This document shows positions 36,491 to 45,688 of a DNA stretch of 64,000 bases, one piece after another. The position numbers and the translations under genes are program-made. This DNA comes from Gemmataceae bacterium (GTDB taxonomy: Bacteria > Planctomycetota > Planctomycetia > Gemmatales > Gemmataceae), in the NCBI GenBank assembly GCA_019636445.1, contig JAHBXO010000031.1:1-64000 (forward strand), read 5' to 3'. Under the pieces are notes generated by a model, which saw nothing but the letters and a program-made list of their open reading frames with translations, did not search any database and was not told the DNA's origin. The first letter of the stretch is position 1; each line of letters begins with the position of its first letter.

Positions 36491-39400
36491 TTGTCGAATT
36501 CGAGTACGAAAGAGAAGCAAGTCCGTGTATTCGAGCTGGCGAAGGAACTCGATATCGAGTCCAAGCAGCTGCTTGATTATTGCAAGGAACTCGGTTTCTC
36601 CGAAGTGAAGAACCAACTCAAGGGTTTGACCTTCGACCAGGTCGGTGCACTGAAGGAACGTTCGAAGCGCGGGCCGGCCCTCGGCCAGATGCCGACGCCG
36701 GCCGCGGCCCCCGGTAAGATTCAGGCCGCCCTTCCCGCCAAGATCGAATCCAAGATCATCACGTTGCCGAAGTCGAAACCGGTCAAACCGGTGACGGACG
36801 TCGTCGAGGCTCCGGAAGCGCCGCCCGAGCCTGCCGAGCCTGAGATCGTGGACGAACCGGTCGTGGCCGAAGTGCCGGCTCCCGTGGAGCCGGAGCCGGC
36901 GCCCGCACCGGTTGCGGCCGTTCCTCCGCTGCCAAGCCTGCCCCCGAAATTGCCAAAGATGGGGGGCAATCGCATCCAGAATCTAAGCGGCAAGGCGACG
37001 CCGAAAGCGCCGGTCGCCCCCGTGTCCCCGCCGCGGGTAGAGGCACCTCCACCGCCAGTCGCGGCCTCGCTGCCGGTCGAGCCGGTCGAACCGTCACCCG
37101 CTCCGGTGGCCGCCGCGCCGGAGGTTCCGACGCCCGCCCCGCTGCCCACGCCCGCAGCCCCGCCGCTGCCCGCGTCCGTGCGTCCGTCTCCGCCGCCGAC
37201 GCTCAACCGCCCCTCCATGCCCACGCTCGGCAGCAGCCGCCCTGCGCCACAACCCGGTGCGCCCCGACCGATCGCCGCCAGCGGCGCATCCCCGCAGCGT
37301 CCCCCGGCCCCCGCGCCCGGAGGTCCCGGCGGGCCGCGCCCGCCGCAGCCCGGCGGACCGCGGCACATCGGTTCGCAACCCCACCGCGGCCCCGGCGGCG
37401 GATCGCCCGCGGGCGGACCGCCCAAGCCCCACACCGGCAAGGGACCGCCGCAGGTCGCGCCGCCGCCCAAACCCGGCCAGACCACGAAGCTCACGCCGGA
37501 GATGCTCGAAAAGATCCGCAAGCTCGCCCAGCAAGGCAAGCGCGTCGACATCAAGGAAATGCACAAGACCGGCGAGGTTACCACGACGGGTGCGCCTGCC
37601 GACAACCGAGGTCCGTCGCGAGGCCCCGATGCCCCGCGTACCGGTGGCCCGGCACGCACCGGCCCCGCGCGGCCTTTCGTCCCCAGCACCGGCGGCACCG
37701 GTGGCGATGACGAGGAAAAGCCCAAGAGCGGTGCCGGCGTCATTGGACGCAATGCCCGCCACCAGAGCCGACAGGACCGTGGCCGGCAAGGCTCCACCTC
37801 CACCGACCGCAACTCCGTCGTCATCGGCGCCGGTGGCAGCGTCGACATCATCGAAGAAAAACACGGCTCCCGCCGCGGGCCTCGCGCCGCCTTGCTCAGC
37901 AAGCTCAAACGCCGCCAGATGCAGCAGGTGGTGAAGAAGGAAGGCCCCGTCGAAATCTCCCCGCCCATCACCGTCCGCTCCCTCTCGGAAGCGATCGGCA
38001 TGAAGGTCGGCGAACTCGGCAAGCGGCTCGTCAAGGAGACGAACAAGCTCTACTCCGTCAATTCGCCCGTCGAGTTCGAAGTCGCCGAGTTGATCGCCAT
38101 CGAGAAGGGGATCACGCTTCAGCTCAAGCGCCAGCTCACGGCCGAAGACATCATTCTCAAAAAGTACCGCAAACAGGCCGAGGAGATGGACCCGGCCCTC
38201 GCGGTCACGCGCCCGCCGATCGTCACGATCATGGGCCACGTCGACCACGGCAAGACCTCGCTGCTCGACAAGATCCGCCAGGAGTACGGCATCAAGTCCG
38301 ACGTCGTCTCCACCGAGGCCGGCGGTATCACTCAGGTCATCCGCGCCTGGCAGGTCGAGAAGGAAGGCAGCTACATCACCTTCCTCGACACCCCCGGCCA
38401 CGAGGCGTTCACCAAGATGCGCGCCCGCGGGGCGAAGGTCACCGACATCTGCGTGATCGTCGTCGCTGCCACCGACGGCGTCATGCCGCAGACCGAAGAA
38501 GCCATCAGCCACGCCAAGGCGGCGAACGTTCAGATCATCGTCGCCATCAACAAGATCGACATGCCGAACGCGAACGTCGACAAGACGCGCCGGCAGCTCT
38601 ACCAACTCGAACTGCTCCCCGACAACATGGGCGGCGACGTGCCGTTCGTCGAAACCAGCGCCGTCACCGGCGAGGGGGTCGGGGAACTGCTCGAACAGGT
38701 CCTGCTCGTCGCCGAACTCGCCGACCCGCCGCTCAAGGCCGACCCGCTACACCCCGGCTCCGGCACCTGCCTCGAAGCGTACCAGGACGCCGACGAGGGC
38801 GTGAAGGCCACGCTCATCGTCCAGCAGGGCACCCTGCACAAGGGCGATATCGTCCTCTGCGGCAGCACCTTCGGCCGCGTCCGCGCCATGTACAACGACA
38901 TGGGCGTGCAGATCGACGAAGCCGGCCCGAGCACACCGGTCAAGATCACCGGCCTCGACGTCGTGCCCGACGCCGACGACCCGTTCTACGTCGTCGAGGA
39001 CCTCAGCACCGCCCGCGAGATCGCCGAAACCCGCCGCTCCCTCAAACAGCGCGAATCGCAGAATACCTTCACGCCGGTCAGCCTCGACACCTTCAACGCC
39101 GCCAAGGCGGCCCAGAAGATCACCGAACTGAAGGTGATCGTGAAGGCCGAGGCCCGCGGCTCCGTCGAAGCCATCCGCAAGGAACTCGAGAAGCTCGTTC
39201 ACGAGGAGGTCCGCTGCCGCGTCCTGCACGCCGGCATCGGCGCCATCAACGAGTCCGACGTCGAACTGGCGCTCACCTCGCCGGCCGACACGCTCGTCAT
39301 CGGCTTCAACGTCACCGCCGACGACGCCGCCCTCGACCTCGCGAAACGCCGCGGCATCAGCCTCCGCGAATACGACATCATCTACAAGCTCACCGACGAC

Positions 39401-39754
39401 GTGAAGGCCGCGCTCGAAGGCAAGCTCAAGCCGATCGAGGAGGTCGTCCACCTCGGCCGCGCCGTCATCCGCGACACCTTCAAGATCAGCAAGGTTGGCA
39501 CCATCGCCGGCTGCTACGTCACCAGCGGCGTCATCGAACGCTCCGCCCGCGTCCGGATCATCCGTCAGGGCGTGGTCGTTTATCCGCCGTCGGACAAGGT
39601 CGTCGGCCTCGATTCGCTCAAGCGATTCAAGGACGACGCCAAGGAAGTCCGCGAGGGCTTCGAGTGCGGCATGAAGATCGCCGGCTTCGACGACGTCAAG
39701 GTCGACGACGTCATCGAGGCGTTCAAGATCGAGATCCGCCAGCGTACGCTGTAA
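36491..39754 (+). CDS. infB: Translation initiation factor IF-2
   Basis: A 1087-residue IF-2 starting at TTG. An IF2_N domain (about 9-60, [20 protein letters not shown]) is followed by a very long Pro/Ala/Gly-rich linker (about 65-450), then a second IF2_N-like segment (about 495-545, [20 protein letters not shown]). The GTPase domain starts with [19 protein letters not shown] (G1 near 581), has DTPGHEAF (G3) and NKID (G4). Domains II, III and IV follow to the C-terminus ([20 protein letters not shown]). IF-2 places fMet-tRNA on the 30S subunit and promotes subunit joining. The linker is unusually long compared with E. coli IF-2 (890 residues). A hairpin follows the stop. Confidence 0.97.
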   Translation: MSNSSTKEKQVRVFELAKELDIESKQLLDYCKELGFSEVKNQLKGLTFDQVGALKERSKRGPALGQMPTPAAAPGKIQAALPAKIESKIITLPKSKPVKPVTDVVEAPEAPPEPAEPEIVDEPVVAEVPAPVEPEPAPAPVAAVPPLPSLPPKLPKMGGNRIQNLSGKATPKAPVAPVSPPRVEAPPPPVAASLPVEPVEPSPAPVAAAPEVPTPAPLPTPAAPPLPASVRPSPPPTLNRPSMPTLGSSRPAPQPGAPRPIAASGASPQRPPAPAPGGPGGPRPPQPGGPRHIGSQPHRGPGGGSPAGGPPKPHTGKGPPQVAPPPKPGQTTKLTPEMLEKIRKLAQQGKRVDIKEMHKTGEVTTTGAPADNRGPSRGPDAPRTGGPARTGPARPFVPSTGGTGGDDEEKPKSGAGVIGRNARHQSRQDRGRQGSTSTDRNSVVIGAGGSVDIIEEKHGSRRGPRAALLSKLKRRQMQQVVKKEGPVEISPPITVRSLSEAIGMKVGELGKRLVKETNKLYSVNSPVEFEVAELIAIEKGITLQLKRQLTAEDIILKKYRKQAEEMDPALAVTRPPIVTIMGHVDHGKTSLLDKIRQEYGIKSDVVSTEAGGITQVIRAWQVEKEGSYITFLDTPGHEAFTKMRARGAKVTDICVIVVAATDGVMPQTEEAISHAKAANVQIIVAINKIDMPNANVDKTRRQLYQLELLPDNMGGDVPFVETSAVTGEGVGELLEQVLLVAELADPPLKADPLHPGSGTCLEAYQDADEGVKATLIVQQGTLHKGDIVLCGSTFGRVRAMYNDMGVQIDEAGPSTPVKITGLDVVPDADDPFYVVEDLSTAREIAETRRSLKQRESQNTFTPVSLDTFNAAKAAQKITELKVIVKAEARGSVEAIRKELEKLVHEEVRCRVLHAGIGAINESDVELALTSPADTLVIGFNVTADDAALDLAKRRGISLREYDIIYKLTDDVKAALEGKLKPIEEVVHLGRAVIRDTFKISKVGTIAGCYVTSGVIERSARVRIIRQGVVVYPPSDKVVGLDSLKRFKDDAKEVREGFECGMKIAGFDDVKVDDVIEAFKIEIRQRTL

Positions 39755-39783
39755 CGCCTCGTCATCAGACCGAATCCGATCCG

Positions 39784-39818
39784 CCGACCGCCTTCCCATG
39801 AATCCGGGAGGCGGTCGG
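39784..39818 (+). terminator. Hairpin after infB
   Basis: CCGACCGCCTTCCC (39784-39797) pairs with GGGAGGCGGTCGG (39806-39818) with one bulged T and an 8-nt loop. It lies 30 bp past the infB stop. The T-tract is poor, so termination may be partial. Confidence 0.6.
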
Positions 39819-39870
39819 TCTCGTATGGATGCGTAGACGAGCCTGTCCGGTCTCTTTCGCGGGTCCTCCC

Positions 39871-40512
39871 ATGAGCAAATCCTTCACGGATCACGCCCTC
39901 GACCGCATGAAGGGCCTCTATCTCAATCACGACGACGAAGCCGGTTCGAAGTACGTCGGAGCGGACGCCGCCGGCAAAAAGCGAACGGATTGCATCACCT
40001 ACGTCCGCAAGGTGATCTCTTACGCCTACGAGCAGACCGGCCAGGCGGGGCTGGCCAAGGAGATCTGGCACTACACCGAAGGAATGCCGCTGGCGCGATA
40101 CCTCGTCCGCCTCGGCTGGAAGGCCTATTACTGGTCGCCCGACACGGACAACCCGAAGGACGGCGACAAGGAACACCCGTACACCTACAAGGTCGCGATC
40201 GGCCAGAAGAAGTACTACGACATGCCGGTCATCGGCACGATCGTGAATTACGCCCCCCACGACGCCGGCTTGCCGAACTGGATCCCGGTCCTCGGCAGCA
40301 TGGGCGATACGAAACTCGATCCCGCGGCCCTGCTCAAACTCCAGAACATCCGCTTCGCGTTCGGGATCGCTCGCGGAGCGATGCACACCTTCCTCTTTTC
40401 CGCCGGCGACGTCTACGAAGTCCACTGGCGCGACATCGGCGCGAACCTCTACGGCAAGACGCCCCTCCAGAACTACGACTGGCTATCCGGCGCACTCGTC
40501 CTTCCCCCGTAA
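39871..40512 (+). CDS. Hypothetical protein, possible NlpC/P60-like cysteine peptidase fold
   Basis: A 213-residue protein; ATG at 39871 gives MSKSFTDHALDRMKGLYLNH. No signal peptide or membrane segment is visible. C41 in KKRTDCITYVRKVISYAY lies at the start of a helix, as the catalytic Cys of papain-like NlpC/P60 or CHAP enzymes does. H172 in ARGAMHTFLFSAGDVYEVHW starts a beta pair and could be the catalytic His, with H185 as an alternative. The spacing of about 130 residues is longer than in a minimal NlpC/P60 domain. This is a fold-level inference and not a family match. It lies between infB and ylxP, which are often close neighbours, so it is an insertion in that locus. Confidence 0.55.
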   Translation: MSKSFTDHALDRMKGLYLNHDDEAGSKYVGADAAGKKRTDCITYVRKVISYAYEQTGQAGLAKEIWHYTEGMPLARYLVRLGWKAYYWSPDTDNPKDGDKEHPYTYKVAIGQKKYYDMPVIGTIVNYAPHDAGLPNWIPVLGSMGDTKLDPAALLKLQNIRFAFGIARGAMHTFLFSAGDVYEVHWRDIGANLYGKTPLQNYDWLSGALVLPP

Positions 40513-40533
40513 CGCCCACCGGCGCATTCCCTC

Positions 40534-40818
40534 ATGATCTCCGGCACGCTCCGCGCCCGGCTCCTGCTCCGGCAGAGCCGCTCGCTCAAGGACAAGCGCC
40601 AGGTTGTCCGGTCGATCCTCGACCGGCTGCGCAATTCGTTCAACGTCTCCGCCTCCGAGGTCGACACGCACGACGACGTGAAGGTGCTGACGCTCGGTTT
40701 CGCGATCGTGGGCACCGAGCACGGCGCGGTGAAGGGCGCCTTGCAGGCCATCGCCGAGGCGCTGCGGGCGCACCCCGTGGCCGAGTACCTGGGTAGCGAG
40801 ATGGAAGTGGGGCGGTGA
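40534..40818 (+). CDS. ylxP: DUF503 / YlxP-family protein
   Basis: A 94-residue protein matching the DUF503 (YlxP) family over its length: MISGTLRARLLLRQSRSLKD with K-D-K-R-Q-V-V-R-S-I, then the FNVSASEVD...D.V.TLGFAIVG core and a C-terminal helix. YlxP is a small alpha/beta protein that sits between infB and rbfA in many bacteria and is linked to ribosome or RNA work, with no proven activity. Here rbfA does not follow; the gene ends immediately before the stop of a convergent gene (TGA at 40816-40818, CTA at 40819). Confidence 0.88.
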   Translation: MISGTLRARLLLRQSRSLKDKRQVVRSILDRLRNSFNVSASEVDTHDDVKVLTLGFAIVGTEHGAVKGALQAIAEALRAHPVAEYLGSEMEVGR

Positions 40819-42378
40819 CTATTCCTTCTTCAGCTTCGGCAGCGGCATCCGCACGACGAGGTCGTCGCAGCCGTAGGGTTCGTCGCCGTAGGTCTTGCCG
40901 CCGTCGTCCTTCCCGTTCGCTCCGACGCTGTAGAGCAGGTAGCCGTCCTTCGCGGGCTTGTAGACGAGTGGTTTGCCGTTGAAGAGATCGGCGGGGATCG
41001 CGGCGATATACTTTGGAGCGAGGTCCGCGAGCTGTTGGGGGTAGGTGCCGTTTGCGAGTCTGTATTCCGCGAGGGCGAAGGCGAGCCGGAGATTCAAGCG
41101 TTGTTGATGGAGTCTGACGCCCGAGTGCAACAACTTTACATAGATTTTCGGGGAGTGAAATCGACGAAGTACGTCACGCACCTTTTCAGGTTCGATTTTC
41201 GAGAGTTCTTCGGGGTCGGTCATCATCGATGCGAATGCGAACGCTTCGCCAAGTCCGTCCAAGTCGACCTTGGTGTTGTTCGGTCCCCGCGCTGCGATAG
41301 GCTGTAAGCCGGTGAGCGGATTCTTACGCAGCGAGGCGACGGTCTTATCAAGTGCGTCGTTCGTTTCCCTCTGTAACGACTCGAACCAGCGGGAATCGAA
41401 TCCTTCTCGCAATGTTATGTTCTGGATTCGAGAAGCCGTGACGTGGAAGGTTTGAAGGATGTCCAGTCGGGAAAACCGCTCCTGCAAGTCGATGGTCCGA
41501 TCGAGCGGGTGGGGCGTCGGCAGTCGCAACCATTCGTTGCGGTACTTTTCCATCGAACGCGCGTCGCCCGGTACCATCGCGATAAAGGTTGCGGAAGCTT
41601 GCAATTCGTATATCTCCGTCGCAACACCGATCAGGTAGTCGATCGTTGTTCCTCCGGAAATCCGACGCGACAGACGCTGCGCGGCGAGCAGATCCGACCA
41701 GGCTTCGTCGAATTCCTTCCGTGCTATCCGATTCATCGCGCGATTGCAGATCGCATCGCAGATACTGCGCATACGATTCGACCAGGGAGCTACCGATCCG
41801 GTCAGCGAAGGCCGCGAGCCGTCTTTCGGCCGATGAACCAAGGGACTGAAAAAGTTCGGTCGTAGTGACGCCCCCACGCAGATGTCTAGCGCCTTGGCAT
41901 TCGATTCGATCCATGCCCCATGCATTGGTATTTCCGCGAGACTCCACGGACGCGATCGTGCAAAAGTCTCCTGCCGAAACAGTTGTTCCCACTCGGAGTC
42001 GTCACGCGATTTGTGTCCTTCCGTTTTCCGACGAAATTCGTCCAAACTCACGAAATACTCCCCCTCCGCCCGCGGCGGCTTCACGCCGAGCCACTTCCAC
42101 CAGTCGGCGTGCAGCTCCTTTCCCTCCGGCTTCGGGCCGATCGCCTGCATCAGCAGCACGACGGCGTTCGTCTCAGGCGTGATCGTGCCGCGCAGGCGTT
42201 CGTTCAGCGCCGTCTCGTAGTCGATGTAACCGTCCTTGTCGAGGGGCTCGGTGATGTAGGTCGTGTCCTTGCCGAGGGTGAACTTCGGTTTGGGTTTCGG
42301 TTCCGGCGGTGCGCTGATGAGCGCAACGCTTCCGATCAGGATCACGAGCAGACTCAGGGGAATCGCGTGCGATTTCAT
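40819..42378 (-). CDS. Secreted planctomycete hypothetical protein
   Basis: A 519-residue protein with a signal peptide (MKSHAIPLSLLVILIGSVAL). I recognise no catalytic family. The C-terminal 110 residues have a pseudopilin-like or GspG-like pattern seen in planctomycete exported proteins (LAFALAEYRLANGTYPQQLA, PLVYKPAKDGYLLYSVGANG, KDDGGKTYGDEP). The central part (about 110-420) is helical. Base composition is uneven: the ends are GC-rich like the genome, while about 41100-42050 is visibly lower in GC, which suggests mosaic origin or rapid divergence. The gene is isolated between convergent ylxP and the RND pump. Confidence 0.75.
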   Translation of the reverse strand: MKSHAIPLSLLVILIGSVALISAPPEPKPKPKFTLGKDTTYITEPLDKDGYIDYETALNERLRGTITPETNAVVLLMQAIGPKPEGKELHADWWKWLGVKPPRAEGEYFVSLDEFRRKTEGHKSRDDSEWEQLFRQETFARSRPWSLAEIPMHGAWIESNAKALDICVGASLRPNFFSPLVHRPKDGSRPSLTGSVAPWSNRMRSICDAICNRAMNRIARKEFDEAWSDLLAAQRLSRRISGGTTIDYLIGVATEIYELQASATFIAMVPGDARSMEKYRNEWLRLPTPHPLDRTIDLQERFSRLDILQTFHVTASRIQNITLREGFDSRWFESLQRETNDALDKTVASLRKNPLTGLQPIAARGPNNTKVDLDGLGEAFAFASMMTDPEELSKIEPEKVRDVLRRFHSPKIYVKLLHSGVRLHQQRLNLRLAFALAEYRLANGTYPQQLADLAPKYIAAIPADLFNGKPLVYKPAKDGYLLYSVGANGKDDGGKTYGDEPYGCDDLVVRMPLPKLKKE

Positions 42379-42451
42379 GGCGGAATCTCCGTGTCTGCAC
42401 GATAACGGAAAACCCGGTCGGTCGCGAAGGAAATGTCGATTGCTGTTCGCC

Positions 42452-45400
42452 TCACAACTGCGGTTCTTCGACCTTCAGCTTCGGCGGGCCATTGATCAGC
42501 TCGACCAGCGATTGGATCGCGACGTAGAAGGCGGGGACGAAGAAGACGGCCAGCACCGTCGAGGTGATCATGCCGCCGAAGACGGCCGTGCCGAGCGATT
42601 GCCGGCTCGCCGCGCCGGCGCCGGTCGCGAACACCAGCGGCACCACGCCGAGGATGAACGCGATTGAGGTCATGATGATCGGCCGGAAGCGCATCTTCGC
42701 GGCGGTCACGGCGGCGTCGCGGATCGATTGGCCCGTCAGGCGCAGCTCGCGGGCGAACTCGACGATCAGGATCGCGTTCTTGGACGCCAGCGCGATGATG
42801 AGCACGACGCCGATCTGCGTGTAGATGTTGTTGTCGAGTCCGCGGATCGCGACGCCGGCGACGACGCCGAGGATGCCCAGCGGCACCACGAGGATGACGG
42901 CGAGCGGCAGCAGCCAGCTCTCGTACTGGGCCGCAAGCACGAGGTAGACGAGCAGCACGGCGAAGCCGAAGACCATCACCGATTCGCTGAGCTTGAGGCT
43001 GAGGCCAAGGAACTCGATCGGCTTGGGTGCGAGTCGACGCTCCTGGTACGCGATGGAGGTCCATTCGTAGCCCATCGTCTGCGGAAGGACTTCGGCGGCG
43101 ATCTTCTCCATGCGTTCGAGCGCCTGGCCGGAACTGACGCGGAAGTCGCGCGTCGATCCGCTGATGGTGGCGGAGGGGTAGAGGTTGTAGCGCATGATGG
43201 ACTGCGGGCCGACGCGGATTTCGACGTCGAGGAGCGTGCCGAGGGGCACGCGGCCGCCGTCGCGGTTGCGGACTTCGAGGCGGCGGAGGAGTTCGGTGTC
43301 GCCCCGGAACTGGGCGTCGGCCTGGATGCGCACCTGGTAGGTGCGGTCGAACTTGTTGAAGTCGTTCACGTAGATGGAGCCGAGGTTCGCCTGGAGGGCG
43401 GCGAAGACGTCGTTGAGGGGCACGCCCATCTTCTCGGCCTTTTCGCGGTCGATGTTCAGGTAGATCTGGGGCACGCCGGCGCGGAAGGTGGATCGCGTGG
43501 CCGGGGGCGGCGCGATTTCCGGGTGTTTGGCGGCCTCGGCGATCATCGCCTGCGTGCGCTCCTGCAGGACTTCCAGCCCGACGCCGCCGCGGTCCTCGAT
43601 CTTCATTTCAAAGCCGCCCGAGAAGCCCAGCCCCTGAATGGACGGCGGAATGATCACGAAGATGTTGGCTTCCTTGAACTGAATCAACTCCATCTGGAGC
43701 GCCTGCACGAGCCGGGCCTGGGATTGCTCGGGCTTGGTGCGCTTGGACCAGTCGGTCCAGGCGATGAACGCGGTGGCGCCGTTCGGGGCGGCGGTGCCGT
43801 CGAGCAGGGACAAGCCGCCGAGGACGAACCAGTTCTCGACGGTGCCGGCCTCGCGATAGCGGCCGAGAACTTCGTTCATGCGGATGGCGACTTCGCGCGT
43901 CCGGTCGAGCGAAGCGGAGTCGGGGAGTTGAACGGCGACGACGGCATAGCCCTGGTCTTCCTGCGGGAGGAATCCGGTCGGGACCTCGTTGTACCACTTC
44001 CAGGTGCCGTAGCCGAGGGCGAAGAACGCGACGAAGACGAGCCACCAGACGCGGAGCAGCATGCGCACGATCCAGGTGTAGGCGCGTTCGACGGGTTTGT
44101 AGACGAAGTCGAAGATTCGGGTGAAGACGTTTTTTCCGGTGTGCGGGCGGAGGTAGGCGGCGCACTGGGCGGGCTTGAGCGTGAGGGCGTTGACGGCGCT
44201 GATGACGGCGGTGGCGGCGATGGTGAGCGCGAACTGGCGGTACATCTGGCCGGTGATGCCGCCGAGGAACGCGGTCGGCACGAACACGGCCAGGAGCACG
44301 AAAGTGATGGCGATGACCGGGCCGGTCACTTCGTTCATCGCCTTGATGGTGGCTTCGCGCGGGGCCATGCCTTCTTCGATGTGGTGGCTGGCGTTCTCGA
44401 CGATGACGATGGCGTCGTCGACGACGATGCCGATGGCGAGGATGAGGCCGAAGAGCGTGAGCAGGTTGATGGAGAAGCCGAAGAGGTACATGAAGGCGAA
44501 CGCGCCGATGAGGGTGACGGGCACCGTCGTCGCGGGCACGAGCAAGGCGCGCCAGCTTTGCAGGAAGACGAGGATGACGATGAGGACGAGCAGGCCGGCT
44601 TCGATCAGCGTTTTGTAAACGTTCGAGATGGCGGAGTCGACGAACTTCGTGGTGTTGAAGGGGATGGTGAATTCCATCCCCTGGGGCAGGGTCGGGCGGA
44701 TCTTTTCCATGGCGGCGATGACGCGGGTGGCGACGTCGAGCGCGTTCGAGCCGGGGAGCTGATAGACGAGGATGTTGGCGGCGGGCATGCCGGAGCGGGC
44801 TTCGAACGAGTCGTAGGACTGGCCGCCAAGTTCGACGCGGGCGACGTCGCGAAGATAAACAATCTGCCCGTTCGCACCGCTCTTGACGACGATCTCCTCG
44901 AACTGCGGCGCGTCGGTGAGTCGTCCGAGAGTGGTGACGGTGAGCTGGAACGCCTGGCCGGAGGGGTTCGGCGGCTGGCCGACCTGCCCGGCAGCGACTT
45001 GCACGTTCTGCCGGGCCAGCGCGGCAATGATGTCTTGCGTCGTGAGTTGCCGGGCCGCCATCTTGTCCGGGTCCATCCAGACGCGCATGGAGTACGAACC
45101 GGCGCCCTTCACCGTCACTTCGCCGACGCCCTTCACGCGGCTGAGTTCGTCCCGCAGGCGCAGCGTCGCGTAGTTCGACAGGAACAGCGGCTTGAAGGTG
45201 CCGTTCTCGGAGGTGAGCGAGACGACGAGCAGGATGTTCGACGACTGCTTCTTCACCGTCACGCCCTGGCGGCGAACCTCGTCGGGAAGCCGCGGCTCCG
45301 CGACCGCGATCCGGTTCTGGACCAGGACCTGGGCGTCGTCGAGATTCGTGCCGATTTCAAAGGTGATCGTCAGCGAATACGAGCCGTCGGCGGAACTCGT

Positions 45401-45643
45401 CGAGGACATGTACATCATGTTCTCGACGCCGTTGATCTCCTGTTCGAGCACCGCGGCCACGGTGTTGGCGACATCCTTCGCGTTCGCGCCGGGGTAGACG
45501 GTCGTAACGACCACGGTCGGTGGCGTGATCGAGGGATATTGTTCGATCGGTAGCCGCGTGACCGCCACGAATCCGAAGAGGATCGTGAGGATCGCGAGGA
45601 CGTTCGCGAAGACGGGGCGGTCGATAAAGAAACGAGAGATCAT
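42452..45643 (-). CDS. HAE1/AcrB-type RND efflux pump
   Basis: A 1063-residue inner-membrane proton-driven pump of the hydrophobe/amphiphile efflux-1 family. The start MISRFFIDRPVFANVLAILT and the porter-domain block QYPSITPPTVVVTTVYPGAN are typical of AcrB/MexB. TM4 retains the paired aspartates of the proton relay (GIVVDDAIVIVENASHHIEE) and TM10 the relay lysine (ALASKNAILIVEFARELR). Length and the repeated 2 x (TM + periplasmic) layout are complete. It should extrude drugs or other amphiphiles in a tripartite complex with the adaptor encoded 45 bp upstream; an outer-membrane TolC-like gene is not adjacent. Confidence 0.95.
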   Translation of the reverse strand: MISRFFIDRPVFANVLAILTILFGFVAVTRLPIEQYPSITPPTVVVTTVYPGANAKDVANTVAAVLEQEINGVENMMYMSSTSSADGSYSLTITFEIGTNLDDAQVLVQNRIAVAEPRLPDEVRRQGVTVKKQSSNILLVVSLTSENGTFKPLFLSNYATLRLRDELSRVKGVGEVTVKGAGSYSMRVWMDPDKMAARQLTTQDIIAALARQNVQVAAGQVGQPPNPSGQAFQLTVTTLGRLTDAPQFEEIVVKSGANGQIVYLRDVARVELGGQSYDSFEARSGMPAANILVYQLPGSNALDVATRVIAAMEKIRPTLPQGMEFTIPFNTTKFVDSAISNVYKTLIEAGLLVLIVILVFLQSWRALLVPATTVPVTLIGAFAFMYLFGFSINLLTLFGLILAIGIVVDDAIVIVENASHHIEEGMAPREATIKAMNEVTGPVIAITFVLLAVFVPTAFLGGITGQMYRQFALTIAATAVISAVNALTLKPAQCAAYLRPHTGKNVFTRIFDFVYKPVERAYTWIVRMLLRVWWLVFVAFFALGYGTWKWYNEVPTGFLPQEDQGYAVVAVQLPDSASLDRTREVAIRMNEVLGRYREAGTVENWFVLGGLSLLDGTAAPNGATAFIAWTDWSKRTKPEQSQARLVQALQMELIQFKEANIFVIIPPSIQGLGFSGGFEMKIEDRGGVGLEVLQERTQAMIAEAAKHPEIAPPPATRSTFRAGVPQIYLNIDREKAEKMGVPLNDVFAALQANLGSIYVNDFNKFDRTYQVRIQADAQFRGDTELLRRLEVRNRDGGRVPLGTLLDVEIRVGPQSIMRYNLYPSATISGSTRDFRVSSGQALERMEKIAAEVLPQTMGYEWTSIAYQERRLAPKPIEFLGLSLKLSESVMVFGFAVLLVYLVLAAQYESWLLPLAVILVVPLGILGVVAGVAIRGLDNNIYTQIGVVLIIALASKNAILIVEFARELRLTGQSIRDAAVTAAKMRFRPIIMTSIAFILGVVPLVFATGAGAASRQSLGTAVFGGMITSTVLAVFFVPAFYVAIQSLVELINGPPKLKVEEPQL

Positions 45644-45688
45644 GAAACGGCCGCCGGGGGCGGTCCTTCTCGTGGATGGAACGGGCCG

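Noticed and set aside
42728-45553. Plus-strand frame of about 940 codons opposite the RND pump
   Set aside because: Translation is Asp/Glu/Gly/His-rich low complexity; the minus strand encodes a complete HAE1 pump.
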